A stretch of DNA of 64,000 nucleotides from Spirochaetota bacterium (GTDB taxonomy: Bacteria > Spirochaetota > UBA4802 > JAFGDQ01). A program made the position numbers and the translations under genes. The DNA lies in assembly GCA_034190085.1 (NCBI GenBank), contig JAXHTS010000073.1:49507-113506 (forward strand). The letters are read 5' to 3'. Numbering within the stretch: the stretch's first letter is position 1; each line of letters begins with the position of its first letter. The notes beneath the pieces were generated by a model, which saw only the letters and a list, made by a program, of their open reading frames with translations, was not told the DNA's origin and ran no database searches. This document shows, in pieces, positions 9,205 to 20,391 of this stretch.

Positions 9205-9522
9205 TCAATCAAAGTTATTACCGCACTTTATACAGACTCGCGTCTTTTTATTATCCGACAATTTAGTTCCAATTCGAACTCCCTTCTTACACTTTTCACA
9301 AAAAACCATAATGTTAGATATCTGAATCGGCCGCTCAAGGCTGATAATTCCTCCCTTCGGATTTTCCTGAGAAGGCCTGACATATTTCTTTTTCTTATTT
9401 ACTCCCTCAACAATAACTCTCCCCGATTTTCTATCAACGTGTAGCACCTTTCCACGATTTCCCCGATCAAAACCAGTAATCACTACAACATTATCATTCT
9501 TCTTGATCTTTGTCTTATTCAT
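9205..9522 (-). CDS. rplX: 50S ribosomal protein L24 (uL24) with zinc-ribbon tail
   Basis: Assembly-initiator protein near the exit tunnel. 105 residues: an N-terminal KOW motif ([19 protein letters not shown]) and the family signature [16 protein letters not shown]. The C-terminus carries two CxxC pairs (FCEKC and RVCIKC), a zinc ribbon present in many but not all bacterial L24 proteins. Placed between rplN and rplE as usual. Confidence 0.96.
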   Translation of the reverse strand: MNKTKIKKNDNVVVITGFDRGNRGKVLHVDRKSGRVIVEGVNKKKKYVRPSQENPKGGIISLERPIQISNIMVFCEKCKKGVRIGTKLSDNKKTRVCIKCGNNFD

Positions 9523-9598
9523 ATCAAATTACCTTTAACAACATTAGATTGTAACACTTTATTCCCTTCACATTACCAATCCATTTCAATAAAGTTTG

Positions 9599-9991
9599 TT
9601 ACAAAACCTCTGGAGCAAGGGATATAATCTTTAAAAAATTTCTATCTCTCAATTCTCTCGCTACAGGCCCAAATATCCTAGAACCCTTAGGTTCACCTTT
9701 ATTATCTATAATAGCCACTGCATTATCATCAAACTTTATATAGGTTCCATCATTACGTTTCACTGGCTTTTTAGTCCTAACCACAACAGCCCTCAAGACA
9801 GCTTTAGAGTGCACCTTTTTACCAGTAGAATCCTTCAATCCGTAAGCAGGCTGAGCATCCTTAACCGCGACAACAATAACATCACCAACCGTTGCATACC
9901 TTCTTCCACTATCACCCAACACCCTAATGCACTGTACGGCCTTTACACCACTATTATCCGCGACATTTAACATTGTTTGGACTTGTATCAT
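9599..9991 (-). CDS. rplN: 50S ribosomal protein L14 (uL14)
   Basis: Subunit-interface protein (bridge B8; the site RsfS binds in other bacteria). The start [15 protein letters not shown] at 9991 gives 130 residues, some 7-8 more than the common 122-123. The extra residues lie in the loop around [19 protein letters not shown] (about residues 49-67), before the conserved VVVRTKK. The C-terminus ([13 protein letters not shown]...[10 protein letters not shown]) is standard. 7 bp after rpsQ. Confidence 0.96.
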   Translation of the reverse strand: MIQVQTMLNVADNSGVKAVQCIRVLGDSGRRYATVGDVIVVAVKDAQPAYGLKDSTGKKVHSKAVLRAVVVRTKKPVKRNDGTYIKFDDNAVAIIDNKGEPKGSRIFGPVARELRDRNFLKIISLAPEVL

Positions 9992-9998
9992 ATATACC

Positions 9999-10247
9999 CT
10001 ACTGAACCTTTTGAGTAACTTCAATCAATCTATATCTCTTCTCTTTTGAAATTGGTCGTGTTTCTTCAATTATAACCATATCTCCAATGGAACACTCATT
10101 CCTCTCATCATGACTCAATACACGCTTGGCCCTAACCATAGATTTATTATATAAAGAGTGCATTAGCAATCTCTCTACCTCTACGACTATTGTCTTATCC
10201 ATCTTATTGCTAACGACCTTTCCAGATATACGCTTTTTATTAGGCAT
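9999..10247 (-). CDS. rpsQ: 30S ribosomal protein S17 (uS17)
   Basis: Primary 16S rRNA-binding protein with an OB fold. Start chosen at [20 protein letters not shown] (82 residues) because GGGGA lies just before it and this fits family length; the frame stays open upstream but without family similarity. Conserved [15 protein letters not shown] and [20 protein letters not shown] are present. Confidence 0.95.
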   Translation of the reverse strand: MPNKKRISGKVVSNKMDKTIVVEVERLLMHSLYNKSMVRAKRVLSHDERNECSIGDMVIIEETRPISKEKRYRLIEVTQKVQ

Positions 10248-10339
10248 CATCTTCCCCACTACTTTTTGACAGTTGTATTTATTCTCCCTATACAATTGTT
10301 ATAGTTATGCACTAACAAACCAATTGGCTATCACCAATA

Positions 10340-10549
10340 CTATTTACCCCTAAGTAATCTAATACCCAATTCATATTCCTTTTTTAGGGTCAATATCCTT
10401 GCTATATGCTTCTTTAGGTATCCTATTTTCTTTGGATTTTCAAGCCTGCTGGTGACACTACTAAACCTCTCCTTTCTCAACTCCTCTTTTGTCTCAGCTA
10501 AGCTCCTGTTTAGCTCTTCAATACTCAACTCTTCTAACTTGCCCTTCAT
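10340..10549 (-). CDS. rpmC: 50S ribosomal protein L29 (uL29)
   Basis: Small helical protein at the exit tunnel rim, near the docking site of trigger factor and SRP. 69 residues with the two-helix pattern: LEELSIEELNRSLAETKEEL and IGYLKKHIARILTLKKEY. Lies 25 bp after rplP and 92 bp before rpsQ. Confidence 0.95.
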   Translation of the reverse strand: MKGKLEELSIEELNRSLAETKEELRKERFSSVTSRLENPKKIGYLKKHIARILTLKKEYELGIRLLRGK

Positions 10550-10574
10550 CTCTATTTTCCCTAAATATTATTAC

Positions 10575-10985
10575 CTAATCATCTCGAGATACGATCTTCG
10601 TCTTTACAGGCAATTTGAAAGAGGCTAACCTCAAGGCCGCCCTTGCCAGTTCTTCATCAACACCAGCAAGCCCAAAGAGTATTCTTCCAGGTTTTATTAT
10701 GGCATACCATCCTTCAGGATTGCCCTTACCCTTCCCCATTCTTGTTTCTGCTGGTTTCTTAGTATATGGGTAATCAGGGAAAATACGTATCCAAAGCTTA
10801 CCGCCCCTCTTTACCTTTCTTGAGATCGCAATTCGAGCAGCTTCAATCTGTCTATTCGATATCCTACCACACTCAAGGGATTTTAATGCAAATTCACCAT
10901 AGATAATCTTTGATCCTCTATAGGCCTTACCCTTCATCCTACCACGCTGTCTCTTCCTATGTTTTGTTCTCTTTGGCATTAACAT
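10575..10985 (-). CDS. rplP: 50S ribosomal protein L16 (uL16)
   Basis: Protein close to the A-site tRNA elbow and peptidyl-transferase centre. 136 residues; [19 protein letters not shown] start, [20 protein letters not shown] and [13 protein letters not shown] are diagnostic. 15 bp after rpsC. Confidence 0.97.
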   Translation of the reverse strand: MLMPKRTKHRKRQRGRMKGKAYRGSKIIYGEFALKSLECGRISNRQIEAARIAISRKVKRGGKLWIRIFPDYPYTKKPAETRMGKGKGNPEGWYAIIKPGRILFGLAGVDEELARAALRLASFKLPVKTKIVSRDD

Positions 10986-11000
10986 AGCAATTAACCTATT

Positions 11001-11681
11001 TTACTGCAATTTTCTCTGAACAGTGTATTTATCCTCTTCAAGTTCATCCTTATGTTCCAAAATATCGCCATTATATATCCAAACCTTCACACCAATCAAA
11101 CCAAATGTTGTCAAAGCCTCTGCAAATCCGTAATCAATATCAGCTCTAAGGGTATGCAAAGGGATCCGCCCCTCTTTGTATGATTCAGTTCTAGCCATCT
11201 CAGCCCCATTTAATCTGCCAGATATGGTAACCTTGATACCCAGCGCCCCACCCCTAATGGCTCCGGCTATGGCCTGCTTTATTGCTCTTCTGTAGGGGAA
11301 TCTACCCCTTACTTGAATTGATATCTGCTCAGCTATTAATTTTGAGTTTCTCTCAACCTTTTTTACTTCAATAATATTTATGTATACAGACTTGGAAGCA
11401 ATCTTCTGAATATCCTTCTTCATTGCTTCAATATCAATTCCTTTCCTACCTATAAGAATTCCTGGCCTTGCAGCATGTATATTGACATTGACTCTGTCTG
11501 GGAACCTTTCAATAATGACTTTAGCAATCCCCGCATTTTGATGCTTCTTCTCAATAAACTCCCGTATGGCTAGATCTTCATGAAAATATTTGACGTATAA
11601 ATCCTTCTGTTCATGCCAAATAGAATCCCATGTTCTAATTATGCCAACTCTAAGGCCTATTGGATTGACTTTTTGTCCCAT
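11001..11681 (-). CDS. rpsC: 30S ribosomal protein S3 (uS3)
   Basis: mRNA entry-channel protein with helicase-supporting role. 226 residues: N-terminal [20 protein letters not shown], a type II KH domain with the [11 protein letters not shown] loop (residues near 70), and the C-terminal [13 protein letters not shown] signature. Between rplV and rplP in the S10 cluster. Confidence 0.97.
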   Translation of the reverse strand: MGQKVNPIGLRVGIIRTWDSIWHEQKDLYVKYFHEDLAIREFIEKKHQNAGIAKVIIERFPDRVNVNIHAARPGILIGRKGIDIEAMKKDIQKIASKSVYINIIEVKKVERNSKLIAEQISIQVRGRFPYRRAIKQAIAGAIRGGALGIKVTISGRLNGAEMARTESYKEGRIPLHTLRADIDYGFAEALTTFGLIGVKVWIYNGDILEHKDELEEDKYTVQRKLQ

Positions 11682-11697
11682 TTAACTATCCTATAAT

Positions 11698-12036
11698 TTA
11701 TTCCTGATCAGACAATACAATCATTATGGTGCTGGTACGCTTTCTTATTCTTGTCGCCCTTCCTCGAGCTCTGGGCATATATCTCTTTAATGTAGGTCCC
11801 TCATCAATACATATTTTTTTAATATATAGATCATCTTCTAAAATATCAGGATTTTTGTATTTAGCATTTGCGCCAGCTGAATATAGGGTTTTTAATATCA
11901 TCCCTGACGCCTTCTTTGTAATAGCCTTCAAGGTTTCTACTGCTTCACGAAAAGAATATCCCCTTATTTCATTTGCTACAAGCCTTGCCTTTGAGGCGGA
12001 TATCCTATTGTAACGGGATATTGCTCTGACGTCCAT
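11698..12036 (-). CDS. rplV: 50S ribosomal protein L22 (uL22)
   Basis: Exit-tunnel protein with an extended beta hairpin; changes in the hairpin give macrolide resistance in other bacteria. 112 residues, RYNRISASKARLVANEIRG near the start and RYMPRARGRATRIRKRTS near the end. Its ATG overlaps the rpsS stop by one base (TAATG). Confidence 0.97.
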   Translation of the reverse strand: MDVRAISRYNRISASKARLVANEIRGYSFREAVETLKAITKKASGMILKTLYSAGANAKYKNPDILEDDLYIKKICIDEGPTLKRYMPRARGRATRIRKRTSTIMIVLSDQE

Positions 12037-12323
12037 TACCTCTTTCTCCTCGCTATCTTATCATCCTTGCTTGTATGTCCTCTATATGTCCTTGTAGGAG
12101 AGAACTCACCCAGTTTATGACCCACCATATTCTCTGTAATATACACTGGGATAAAAACCTTTCCATTATAGACCATTAAAGTATGGCCTATCATCTCAGG
12201 AAATATTGTTGATCGCCTTGACCAAGTCTTAATAGCCCTTTTAGTGTTAGAAGAATTCATCTCTTCTATTTTTCTAAAGAGCCGAATATCTATATATGGC
12301 CCCTTTTTAATTGATCTAGCCAT
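12036..12323 (-). CDS. rpsS: 30S ribosomal protein S19 (uS19)
   Basis: Head protein that makes a complex with S13. 95 residues; [19 protein letters not shown] at the start and [15 protein letters not shown] near the end are diagnostic. One base separates it from the rplB stop, and it overlaps rplV, so the three are tightly coupled. Confidence 0.97.
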   Translation of the reverse strand: MARSIKKGPYIDIRLFRKIEEMNSSNTKRAIKTWSRRSTIFPEMIGHTLMVYNGKVFIPVYITENMVGHKLGEFSPTRTYRGHTSKDDKIARRKR

Positions 12324-12324
12324 T

Positions 12325-13149
12325 CTATTTCCTTCGCTTTAATATCATTTTATTGCTGTATTTGTTCTTCTTCCTTGTCTTATAGCCCTTTGTCGGAACT
12401 CCTGTTGGAGATACTGGATGCCTACCACCTGAGGCCTTACCCTCCCCTCCACCAAGGGGATGATCTACTGGATTCATTGCAACACCCCTAACCTTTGGCC
12501 GTTTATTCAACCACCTCGATCTCCCAGCCTTGCCAATATCGATGTTAACGTGATCCTTATTCCCTACCTCTCCAATAGTCGCATAACATTCCTTATGTAT
12601 TTTTCTTAATTCACCTGAGGGCAACTTTACTAGAGTATAGTTTCCCTCCTTTGCTGTTATATGAGCCGAGGTGCCAGCCGATCTGGAAAGCTGACCCCCT
12701 TTTCCCCTATGCAGTTCAATATTATATATGCTTGTCCCAAGTGGAATCTTCTTAAGTGGAAGCGCATTCCCTACTTTAATCTCCGCACCTTCGCCAGACA
12801 TTATCCTATCATCTACCTTGAGGGTGTCAGGAGCAATAATATATCTTTTTTCACCATCCCTATAGGCTATCAGTGCTATATTTGCAGATCTATTTGGATC
12901 ATACTCAATTGTCTTCACCAGTCCCTCAATCATATATTTATCTCTCTTAAAATCTATTGCCCTATATTTCCTCTTATGCCCCCCTCCCCTTCTGCGAACA
13001 GATATCTGACCCTTAAAACCCCTTCCTGCATACTCTTTCTTCCCAGTGCATAGACTTTTTAAAGGCTTATCAGTAGTAATCTCATCAAAGGTGAGTACTG
13101 TTTTATATCTTAATGTTGGCGTGACAGGCTTAAATTTTTTTATCCCCAT
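12325..13149 (-). CDS. rplB: 50S ribosomal protein L2 (uL2)
   Basis: One of the largest rRNA-binding proteins, needed for peptidyl-transferase centre assembly. 274 residues; [19 protein letters not shown] near residue 52 and the C-terminal [19 protein letters not shown] with the catalytic-centre-proximal histidine are conserved. 45 bp after rplW. Confidence 0.98.
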   Translation of the reverse strand: MGIKKFKPVTPTLRYKTVLTFDEITTDKPLKSLCTGKKEYAGRGFKGQISVRRRGGGHKRKYRAIDFKRDKYMIEGLVKTIEYDPNRSANIALIAYRDGEKRYIIAPDTLKVDDRIMSGEGAEIKVGNALPLKKIPLGTSIYNIELHRGKGGQLSRSAGTSAHITAKEGNYTLVKLPSGELRKIHKECYATIGEVGNKDHVNIDIGKAGRSRWLNKRPKVRGVAMNPVDHPLGGGEGKASGGRHPVSPTGVPTKGYKTRKKNKYSNKMILKRRK

Positions 13150-13194
13150 CTAATATTCCTAATATTCAATTTATTAATTAATAACTAAATATAA

Positions 13195-13479
13195 TTACTG
13201 ATGCTCAAAAAGCTCAATCTTATCTCCCTCTCGCAATGTTACTATTGCCTTTTTCCAGCCTGAAGTGTAACCATATTGGTATCGAACCCTTTTACGACGT
13301 CCCCTTACATTCATGACATTAACCTTAACAGGATTAACGTTATAAATCTCCTTAACAGCCTTTTTAACAAGATGTTTATTGGCTTTCATCGACACACGAA
13401 AAACATATTTATTTTCTTCTGACATAACAGTAGTCTTTTCTGAAACCACTGGTTTGACCAATATGTCATTATAATTCAT
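13195..13479 (-). CDS. rplW: 50S ribosomal protein L23 (uL23)
   Basis: Exit-tunnel protein that docks trigger factor (tig at 45583-46938) and SRP. 94 residues with LVKPVVSEKTTVMSEENKYV at the start and VNVMNVRGRRKRVRYQYGYT in the extended loop. 17 bp after rplD. Confidence 0.96.
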   Translation of the reverse strand: MNYNDILVKPVVSEKTTVMSEENKYVFRVSMKANKHLVKKAVKEIYNVNPVKVNVMNVRGRRKRVRYQYGYTSGWKKAIVTLREGDKIELFEHQ

Positions 13480-13496
13480 AAGATCTTACCTCAATA

Positions 13497-14117
13497 CTAC
13501 TTAGCAAATTCATCATTGATGATCTTCACTGCGCTCTCAGTAAAGAGTACTGTTTGGGAATATAATATATCTCTGCTAGATATCCTTTTCGCATTATTAT
13601 ATACAAACCAAGGAATATTCCTTATAGCTCTCTTAAGCATGGGATCTTCATCATGAGTCACAAGCACACCCCTACCAATCTGCAGGTTTGTTCCAATACG
13701 TGCTATCTCCTTTGTCTTCCCGCTTTCAATCTTAAAATCCTCTACTACCTTTATTGATCCTTCCGTCGCTTTTAAGGAAAAGATGGACCTATAGGCCTCC
13801 CTTTTCATCTTTTTGGGCAATTGAACACGATAACTCCTTGGCTTTGGTCCAAACACAACACCACCGCCCCTCCACTGGGGAGACCTTATGCTTCCATGCC
13901 TTGCTCTACCTGTACCCTTCTGCCTCCAGGGCTTTGCACCCCCACCCCTGACATCCCGACGCTCCTTTGTCGAGTGTGTACCCTGTCTTCGGTTAGTATT
14001 TAACGCCCTTATCAACTCGTATATCAAAACATCATTAACCTTAGCCTTAAACACGCTTTCAGAGAGTTCAACACTCCCTATCACCTCTCCATCAATGGAA
14101 TACTTGTCCACGTCCAT
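13497..14117 (-). CDS. rplD: 50S ribosomal protein L4 (uL4)
   Basis: Tunnel-constriction protein and, in gammaproteobacteria, S10-operon repressor. About 206 residues from MDVDKYSIDGEV; RQGTHSTKERRDVRGGGAKP and WRQKGTGRARHGSIRSPQWR form the extended loop. I use the ATG at 14117, just after the rplC stop; two in-frame ATGs further upstream (to 14138) overlap rplC and are also possible. Confidence 0.95.
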   Translation of the reverse strand: MDVDKYSIDGEVIGSVELSESVFKAKVNDVLIYELIRALNTNRRQGTHSTKERRDVRGGGAKPWRQKGTGRARHGSIRSPQWRGGGVVFGPKPRSYRVQLPKKMKREAYRSIFSLKATEGSIKVVEDFKIESGKTKEIARIGTNLQIGRGVLVTHDEDPMLKRAIRNIPWFVYNNAKRISSRDILYSQTVLFTESAVKIINDEFAK

Positions 14118-14122
14118 CCTTA

Positions 14123-14743
14123 TCATGCCCTCTCGCATACAGTGATTATCGAATTTTTTCGACCAGGTATAGCACCTGAAATTAGAACTACATTTTTATC
14201 CTCAAATATCTTTACAATATTTAGGTTTTTCGTCGTCACCTTCTTATTACCATGCCTTCCTGCTAATTTCTTCCCCTTCCATACCTCGCCAGGATAAGCA
14301 CACCCCCCTATCGAACCGGGCGCTCTATGAAATTTCGAACCGTGGCTCTTCCTCCCCCCTCTAAATCCATGCCTTTTAACAACACCGGTAAAACCCTTAC
14401 CCTTTGACATGCCTGTTACATTAACTATATCGCTTTCCTGAAAAATATTACATGTTATCACACTACCCACGTCTAAGGAATTATCAAAAGCATCAACCTC
14501 TCTGAAAATTTTCTTTGGCAATATTCCTTTTTTCTTTAAATCATCCATAATTGGCTTTGATAATGCCTTCTCCTTAGCATCAATATAGCCAAGCTTAATG
14601 GATGAATACCCATCCCTTTGGACTGTCTTTTTTTGAACCACAACACAAGGTCCCAATTCACATACAGTCACTGGAACGACCCTACCATCATCACAAAATA
14701 ACTCGCTCATTCCAAGTTTTCTACCAATTAGAGCTTTTCCCAT
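14123..14743 (-). CDS. rplC: 50S ribosomal protein L3 (uL3)
   Basis: Early-assembly protein that reaches the peptidyl-transferase centre. 206 residues; starts MGKALIGRKLGMSELFCDDG, central loop GFTGVVKRHGFRGGRKSHGS with HRAPGSIGG, and GRHGNKKVTTKNLNIVKI. 133 bp after rpsJ, a longer gap than elsewhere in the S10 cluster. Confidence 0.97.
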   Translation of the reverse strand: MGKALIGRKLGMSELFCDDGRVVPVTVCELGPCVVVQKKTVQRDGYSSIKLGYIDAKEKALSKPIMDDLKKKGILPKKIFREVDAFDNSLDVGSVITCNIFQESDIVNVTGMSKGKGFTGVVKRHGFRGGRKSHGSKFHRAPGSIGGCAYPGEVWKGKKLAGRHGNKKVTTKNLNIVKIFEDKNVVLISGAIPGRKNSIITVCERA

Positions 14744-14876
14744 TTCACTTACCCATAAAAGTTAATAATCCCAAAAACCACGATTAAATCGACATGCTTT
14801 GTATATATAATCACTTAAAATCGACTGAAATCCCGATGCAGCCAAAAATCAATCATAACAGATGATTTATAATAAA

Positions 14877-15194
14877 CTAGGATTTAATATCAACAGACAC
14901 ACCGGCGGGGAGTTCCAACTTCATAAGCGCTTCAACAGTATCTGAATTAGGATCAATAATATCAATTAAACGCTTATGAGTTCTAATTTCAAATTGTTCT
15001 CTCGATTTCTTGTTTACGTGCGGTGATTTCAAAACACAAAATCTCTCAATCTTGGTTGGCAGGGGAATCGGCCCAGCCACCCTTGCACCACTCCTCCTTG
15101 TGGTCAACACTATTTTAGCCGCCGATTGATCCAAAATAGTTGAATCAAAGGAACGTAGTTTTACTCGAATTCGTTGTTCACCGATTTTAGTCAC
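14877..15194 (-). CDS. rpsJ: 30S ribosomal protein S10 / NusE (uS10)
   Basis: Small-subunit head protein that also acts as NusE in antitermination and couples to NusG (31359-31901). 105 residues; conserved [17 protein letters not shown] and [20 protein letters not shown] are present. The start appears to be GTG at 15194 ([10 protein letters not shown]). It heads the S10 cluster after a 407-bp gap from tuf. Confidence 0.96.
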   Translation of the reverse strand: MTKIGEQRIRVKLRSFDSTILDQSAAKIVLTTRRSGARVAGPIPLPTKIERFCVLKSPHVNKKSREQFEIRTHKRLIDIIDPNSDTVEALMKLELPAGVSVDIKS

Positions 15195-15601
15195 TTAACC
15201 ATTCCATTATCATTTATTAAACTCATCATCCCCAATAACACTTTCAGATCATTAGTCAACAGCCATTAAAGATAATAATGTTAATCGCTTCCATCTTTCT
15301 AATGCACTTTACTACATATAATCAGTCAGCGAGTATGTATTCCCATAATGCTTAAGCTACTGTTTTATAAAATAAACCTAAAAACCAATCATTGAATAAT
15401 TAACCATGAACATCTTAAGGCTATTTCTTTCAATAAAAAAAATGTTAACTTTTCCCTGAGATCAGATAATATTATATTCAACACTGATGGATATAATATC
15501 AAATTAGTTCTCGAACTCGTTGAACCTAGTAGCTCAAATCCTTAAGCAATTCGACAACTATTAAGATGAGTCAAAATAATGTCAAACATTTTTTAAAATT
15601 A
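15195..15601. other. Gap between tuf and rpsJ, no gene seen
   Basis: 407 AT-rich bases without a plausible coding frame on either strand. On the minus strand a TTGACA box (15580-15585) lies close after the tuf stop and is followed after 16 bases by TAATAG, a weak -10 candidate; this may drive the S10 cluster. No intrinsic terminator with a U-run was seen after tuf. Confidence 0.35.
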
Positions 15602-16816
15602 TCAATCAATTATCTTAGTCACAACACCCGCCCCTACAGTTTTACCACCTTCTCGAATGGCAAACCTCAAGGTCTCCTCCAGGGCTATGGGTGTTATTAA
15701 ATCAACCACCATCTTTATATTATCACCAGGCATCACCATCTCCACACCCTCTGGCAATTGAATAATGCCTGTGACATCGGTGGTTCTAAAATAGAACTGC
15801 GGTCTGTAGTTGGAAAAAAATGGCGTATGCCGCCCACCCTCTTCCTTTGACAATACATAGACCTCTGATTCAAATTTTTTATGAGGTGTAATTGATCCTG
15901 TTTTTGCCAACACTTGGCCTCTCTCCACCTCATCCTTGCCTATTCCTCGAAGCAAACACCCTACATTATCACCTGCAATCCCTTCATCAAGTATCTTGCG
16001 AAACATCTCAACACCGGTCACGACCGTCTTCCTCGTATCGACAAAACCTACTATTTCAATCTCTTCCCCAGTTTTTACAATTCCCCTCTCAATCCTTCCA
16101 GTAACAACGGTTCCCCTGCCTGTGATTGAAAATATATCCTCTATGGGCATCAAGAATGGCTTATCTCTATCCCTCTGTGGCTCCAATATATAATCATCTA
16201 ATGCTTCAGCTAATTTTAAAATAGATTCACACTTGTCACAATCTTTATTTCCACATCCACACTCCATTGCTTGCAACGCTGAACCCGCTACAATTGGAAT
16301 ATCATCCCCAGGGAAGTCATATTTACTAAGTAATTCTCGAACTTCCATCTCAACAAGCTCAATCAACTCATCCCTGTCGGATGGATCAAGCATATCAACT
16401 TTATTGAGAAAGACTACGATCTGTGGCACATTCACCTGTCTCGCCAGAAGCACATGCTCCTTTGTCTGCGGCATTGGCCCATCAGTCGCTGCGACAACTA
16501 AAACAGCGGCATCCATCTGAGCCGCACCAGTAATCATATTTTTAATATAGTCAGCATGTCCAGGACAATCAACATGAGCATAATGCCTATTCGCTGTCTC
16601 ATACTCCTGGTGCGAAGTTGCAATCGTTATACCCCTTGCCTTCTCTTCAGGCGCATTATCAATTTGATCAAAGTCAATCGCCTTGTTGCCTGCTCCAACG
16701 GCATTGGTCAAACACTTAGTTATTGCTGAGGTCAACGTAGTCTTGCCATGATCGATATGACCAATCGTCCCAACATTAACATGGGGCTTGGACCTATCAA
16801 ACTTTTCTTTTGCCAT
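15602..16816 (-). CDS. tuf: Elongation factor Tu
   Basis: Delivers aminoacyl-tRNA to the ribosome as a GTP complex. 404 residues. G1 GHIDHGKTT (19-27), effector region [10 protein letters not shown]3 DCPGHADY (83-90), G4 NKVD (138-141); domains II and III are complete. An unusual short insertion with four cysteines (C186, C188, C193, C196; [11 protein letters not shown]) sits near the end of the G domain. Clear ribosome-binding site AAGGAGA before the ATG. It stands between fusA and rpsJ as in the str operon, but with gaps of about 390-410 bp on both sides. Confidence 0.98.
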   Translation of the reverse strand: MAKEKFDRSKPHVNVGTIGHIDHGKTTLTSAITKCLTNAVGAGNKAIDFDQIDNAPEEKARGITIATSHQEYETANRHYAHVDCPGHADYIKNMITGAAQMDAAVLVVAATDGPMPQTKEHVLLARQVNVPQIVVFLNKVDMLDPSDRDELIELVEMEVRELLSKYDFPGDDIPIVAGSALQAMECGCGNKDCDKCESILKLAEALDDYILEPQRDRDKPFLMPIEDIFSITGRGTVVTGRIERGIVKTGEEIEIVGFVDTRKTVVTGVEMFRKILDEGIAGDNVGCLLRGIGKDEVERGQVLAKTGSITPHKKFESEVYVLSKEEGGRHTPFFSNYRPQFYFRTTDVTGIIQLPEGVEMVMPGDNIKMVVDLITPIALEETLRFAIREGGKTVGAGVVTKIID

Positions 16817-17202
16817 CTCATCTCTCCTTTTAATATTTTCATAGCTTTATTTTTATATTATTCATCATTCTTTTCGATCATAAAAGCATCATTTGATAGA
16901 TGATAAATTATATTTTCGAATTTAATGTATATATACTATATAATCAAAATAAATTAAAGAAAAATTTAACGCTGTGTTGCTACATATAAAAAATAAAAAA
17001 ACAAGCTTATGTCAACCAATTTATTCTATAACAAAAAAAAATTACCATAATCATTTCAATTCTAATTCAACATAACTTTGTATTAGCGATCTAATAAAAT
17101 GTTTAATAACAACAAGCTACTTTCAATAAAGACGATGGTGTATCCCAACACAATTGTATGAGGATTGATAAAACCGATACAGATTCATCTAATCAAATCC
17201 GT
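16817..17202. other. Gap between fusA and tuf, candidate tuf promoter
   Basis: 386 very AT-rich bases with no coding frame. On the minus strand a perfect TTGACA hexamer (17010-17015) is followed by a T-rich stretch and TTTATA at 16985-16990 (19-base spacer, longer than ideal). This suggests that tuf is also transcribed on its own, which would fit its high demand; the -10 assignment is weak. Confidence 0.35.
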
Positions 17203-19290
17203 TTAGAATTCCCTCCCGGTCAATCTGCCAATAATATTTTCAACAATGTTTCTTGGCACAATATCATAATGACTGAATTGAAGGGTATGCGTTGCGCGTC
17301 CCTGACTCTTTGATCGTAAACTGGTCGTATATCCGAAAACCTCAGACAAAGGAACATAAGCATTTATTATCTTCAAATGGCCCATCATGTCTATCCCATC
17401 AATCTTGCCTCTCCTGCTATTAATATCATTGATAATATCCCCTGTATACTCATCAGGGGAAACAACCTCAAGTTTCATAATAGGCTCAAGCAGGGTTGGC
17501 TCCCCCTTCCTTGCCCCATCCTTCAACGCCATATTAGCTGAAATCCGATAAGCAACATCAACAGAATTCCCATCAATAAATGACCCTCCCAATAAAGATA
17601 TCTTAATATCTACCATCTCGTATCCCGCCAATACACCTGCCTTCATAGCATCTAGTAGCCCATCCCTAATATGAGGGATAAACATCTCAGGTATCTCACC
17701 ATTCATTATATTATTATTAAAAACAAATCCCGTTCCTGGCTTCAATGGCTCCATCTCTATTATAACATGCCCATATTGCTCATTCCCTCCAATCTGTTTT
17801 GTATATTTATATTCGGATACACTCTTTCTTGTAATAGTCTCTCTATAGGCTACTTGGGGATTTCCTACATTAGCATGAATACTGAACTCCCGTAATAACC
17901 TGTCTGTAATAACCTCAAGATGCAATTCACCCATTCCATATATTAGTGTCTCGCTGCTATCAGGATCATGACGGACAATGAAGGTCGGATCCTCTTCTTC
18001 CAGGCGTGCTAATGCTTTGTGGAATTTTTCCAAATCTGCCTTTGTCTTTGGCTCAAAACTCTTAGAGATTACTGGTTCAGGGAATAACATCTCCTCCAAC
18101 AAGATCGGTGCGTCTCTACTCGCAAGGGAATCGCCGGTCCTTGCAGATTTCAATCCAACAACAGCGACAATATCTCCAGTATACACCTCCTCAACATCCT
18201 CCCTTTCATTTGCATGCATTCGCAAAATTCTACCTATCCTCTCCATTTTATTCATTGACACATTAAACACCTGGTCTCCGGTTTTAATATGTCCTGAATA
18301 TACCCTTATGTATGACAACTTACCCACATAGGCATCAGTGGCTATCTTAAAAACCAACGCGCAGAATTTCTCCTTATCATTAGCATCCCTCTTTATGATC
18401 TTATCAAAATTCTTCCAATCATGTCCCTCTATAGACTTCATATCCTTTGGAGATGGAAGATAGTCAACTATAGCATCTAATAATGGCTGCACACCCCTGT
18501 TCTTCAAGGCGCTTCCACAGAAGACCGGAAAGAGGGCTGAATCGATTGTGACTCTCCTTATCGCTTCCCTAATCTCTTCAACTAAAGGGATGATCCCATC
18601 CACATATTTCTTCATAATCTCATCGTCATGCTCTGCCAAATTCTCAATTAACCTCTCCCTATTCCTCTCAGCTTCATCACTCAAGTCATTTGGAATTTGG
18701 ACCTCCTCATACTCTTCGCCTAGGGCATCCCTCCAAACAAGGGCCTTCATTTCAACAATATCAACAACTCCTACAAAATCTTCACCTGAGCCTATAGGTA
18801 TCTGAAGAATCAAGGGTACAGAAAACAATTTCCCCTTAATCATCTCTACACATCTACCGAAATCAGCCCCTATTCTATCCATCTTATTGATGAAACAAAT
18901 TCTGGGTATATTATACCTATCCGCCTGCCTCCATACAGTCTCCGATTGAGGCTCAACCCCTCCGACAGCATCAAAAACTGCAATAGAAGAATCCAAAACC
19001 CGTAAGCTCCTCTCCACCTCAACGGTAAAATCCACATGCCCTGGAGTGTCTATTAGGTTTATTCGAGCATTCTTCCAGAAGCAGGTAGTTGATGCTGCTG
19101 TAATAGTAATCCCCCTCTCCTTCTCCTGAACCATCCAATCCATCTCAGCAGTGCCATTATGCACTTCACCCATCTTATAGGTCTTACCAGTATAATATAG
19201 AATCCTTTCAGTTAGGGTGGTCTTACCTGCATCAATATGGGCCATAATCCCTATATTTCTTGTTCTGCTAATTGGCAACTCTCTGCCCAT
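17203..19290 (-). CDS. fusA: Elongation factor G
   Basis: Translocation GTPase. 695 residues, standard five-domain length. G1 AHIDAGKTT (residues 17-25), G3 DTPGHVDF, G4 NKMD; domain IV tail region ends in the usual [18 protein letters not shown]. In the normal place after rpsG, but the intervening 208 bp contain a strong hairpin (19391-19414). Confidence 0.98.
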   Translation of the reverse strand: MGRELPISRTRNIGIMAHIDAGKTTLTERILYYTGKTYKMGEVHNGTAEMDWMVQEKERGITITAASTTCFWKNARINLIDTPGHVDFTVEVERSLRVLDSSIAVFDAVGGVEPQSETVWRQADRYNIPRICFINKMDRIGADFGRCVEMIKGKLFSVPLILQIPIGSGEDFVGVVDIVEMKALVWRDALGEEYEEVQIPNDLSDEAERNRERLIENLAEHDDEIMKKYVDGIIPLVEEIREAIRRVTIDSALFPVFCGSALKNRGVQPLLDAIVDYLPSPKDMKSIEGHDWKNFDKIIKRDANDKEKFCALVFKIATDAYVGKLSYIRVYSGHIKTGDQVFNVSMNKMERIGRILRMHANEREDVEEVYTGDIVAVVGLKSARTGDSLASRDAPILLEEMLFPEPVISKSFEPKTKADLEKFHKALARLEEEDPTFIVRHDPDSSETLIYGMGELHLEVITDRLLREFSIHANVGNPQVAYRETITRKSVSEYKYTKQIGGNEQYGHVIIEMEPLKPGTGFVFNNNIMNGEIPEMFIPHIRDGLLDAMKAGVLAGYEMVDIKISLLGGSFIDGNSVDVAYRISANMALKDGARKGEPTLLEPIMKLEVVSPDEYTGDIINDINSRRGKIDGIDMMGHLKIINAYVPLSEVFGYTTSLRSKSQGRATHTLQFSHYDIVPRNIVENIIGRLTGREF

Positions 19291-19390
19291 ATATCCTCTT
19301 TACAGATTATAATGTTTGTACTCAAAGATTTAAAATCCTCGAATAAAAAAATATTTCACACCCTATATAAAACTATCCATATAATACTAA

Positions 19391-19414
19391 ATACCAGGGT
19401 CTATACCCTGGTAT
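19391..19414 (+). terminator. Strong hairpin with plus-strand T-run between rpsG and fusA
   Basis: Perfect 10-bp stem, ATACCAGGGT (19391-19400) against ACCCTGGTAT (19405-19414), with a 4-base loop. On the plus strand it is followed by CTTTTTT, the form of an intrinsic terminator, yet no plus-strand gene lies upstream; all neighbouring genes run on the minus strand. Read on the minus strand it is a hairpin without a U-run between rpsG and fusA. It may stop antisense transcription or act as an mRNA structure. Confidence 0.55.
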
Positions 19415-19498
19415 CTTTTTTACAATTGCAATAAGTATATCGTGAATGTGTTTAAAACAATTTACTTAAATCCCAAGTCGAAACATCCTACTCAATAC

Positions 19499-19987
<489 letters not shown>

Positions 19988-20016
19988 TTATTATTCATAT
20001 ATAAAGACTAAAAAAC

Positions 20017-20391
20017 CTAAGCCCTTGGCCTTCGAGTTCCATATTTTGATCTTCCCCTTTTTCTATCTTCCACACCAAAGGCATCTAGAGCACCTCTCAC
20101 AATATGATACTTTACACCAGGTAAATCCTTTACCCTCCCACCTCTGACTAACACAGCGGAATGTTCCTGGAGATTATGTCCTACACCAGGGATATAAGCG
20201 GTTACCTCCATACCATTAGTTAACCTCACTCTAGCTATCTTCCTCAAAGCAGAATTCGGCTTCTTAGGTGTCACTGTCATAACCCGAGTGCATACACCCC
20301 GCTTCTGTGGGCATCCCCTTAATGCAGGAGATTTAGACTTCTTTCTCTTCTTTTCTCTTCCATATCTGATTAACTGATTAATTGTAGGCAT
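20017..20391 (-). CDS. rpsL: 30S ribosomal protein S12 (uS12)
   Basis: Decoding-centre protein. The family start [15 protein letters not shown] is at 20391, giving 124 residues; the frame is open 12 codons further upstream but without similarity. Lysines linked to streptomycin sensitivity are wild type ([10 protein letters not shown] and [12 protein letters not shown]). Follows rpoC after about 300 bp and starts the str cluster. Confidence 0.97.
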   Translation of the reverse strand: MPTINQLIRYGREKKRKKSKSPALRGCPQKRGVCTRVMTVTPKKPNSALRKIARVRLTNGMEVTAYIPGVGHNLQEHSAVLVRGGRVKDLPGVKYHIVRGALDAFGVEDRKRGRSKYGTRRPRA

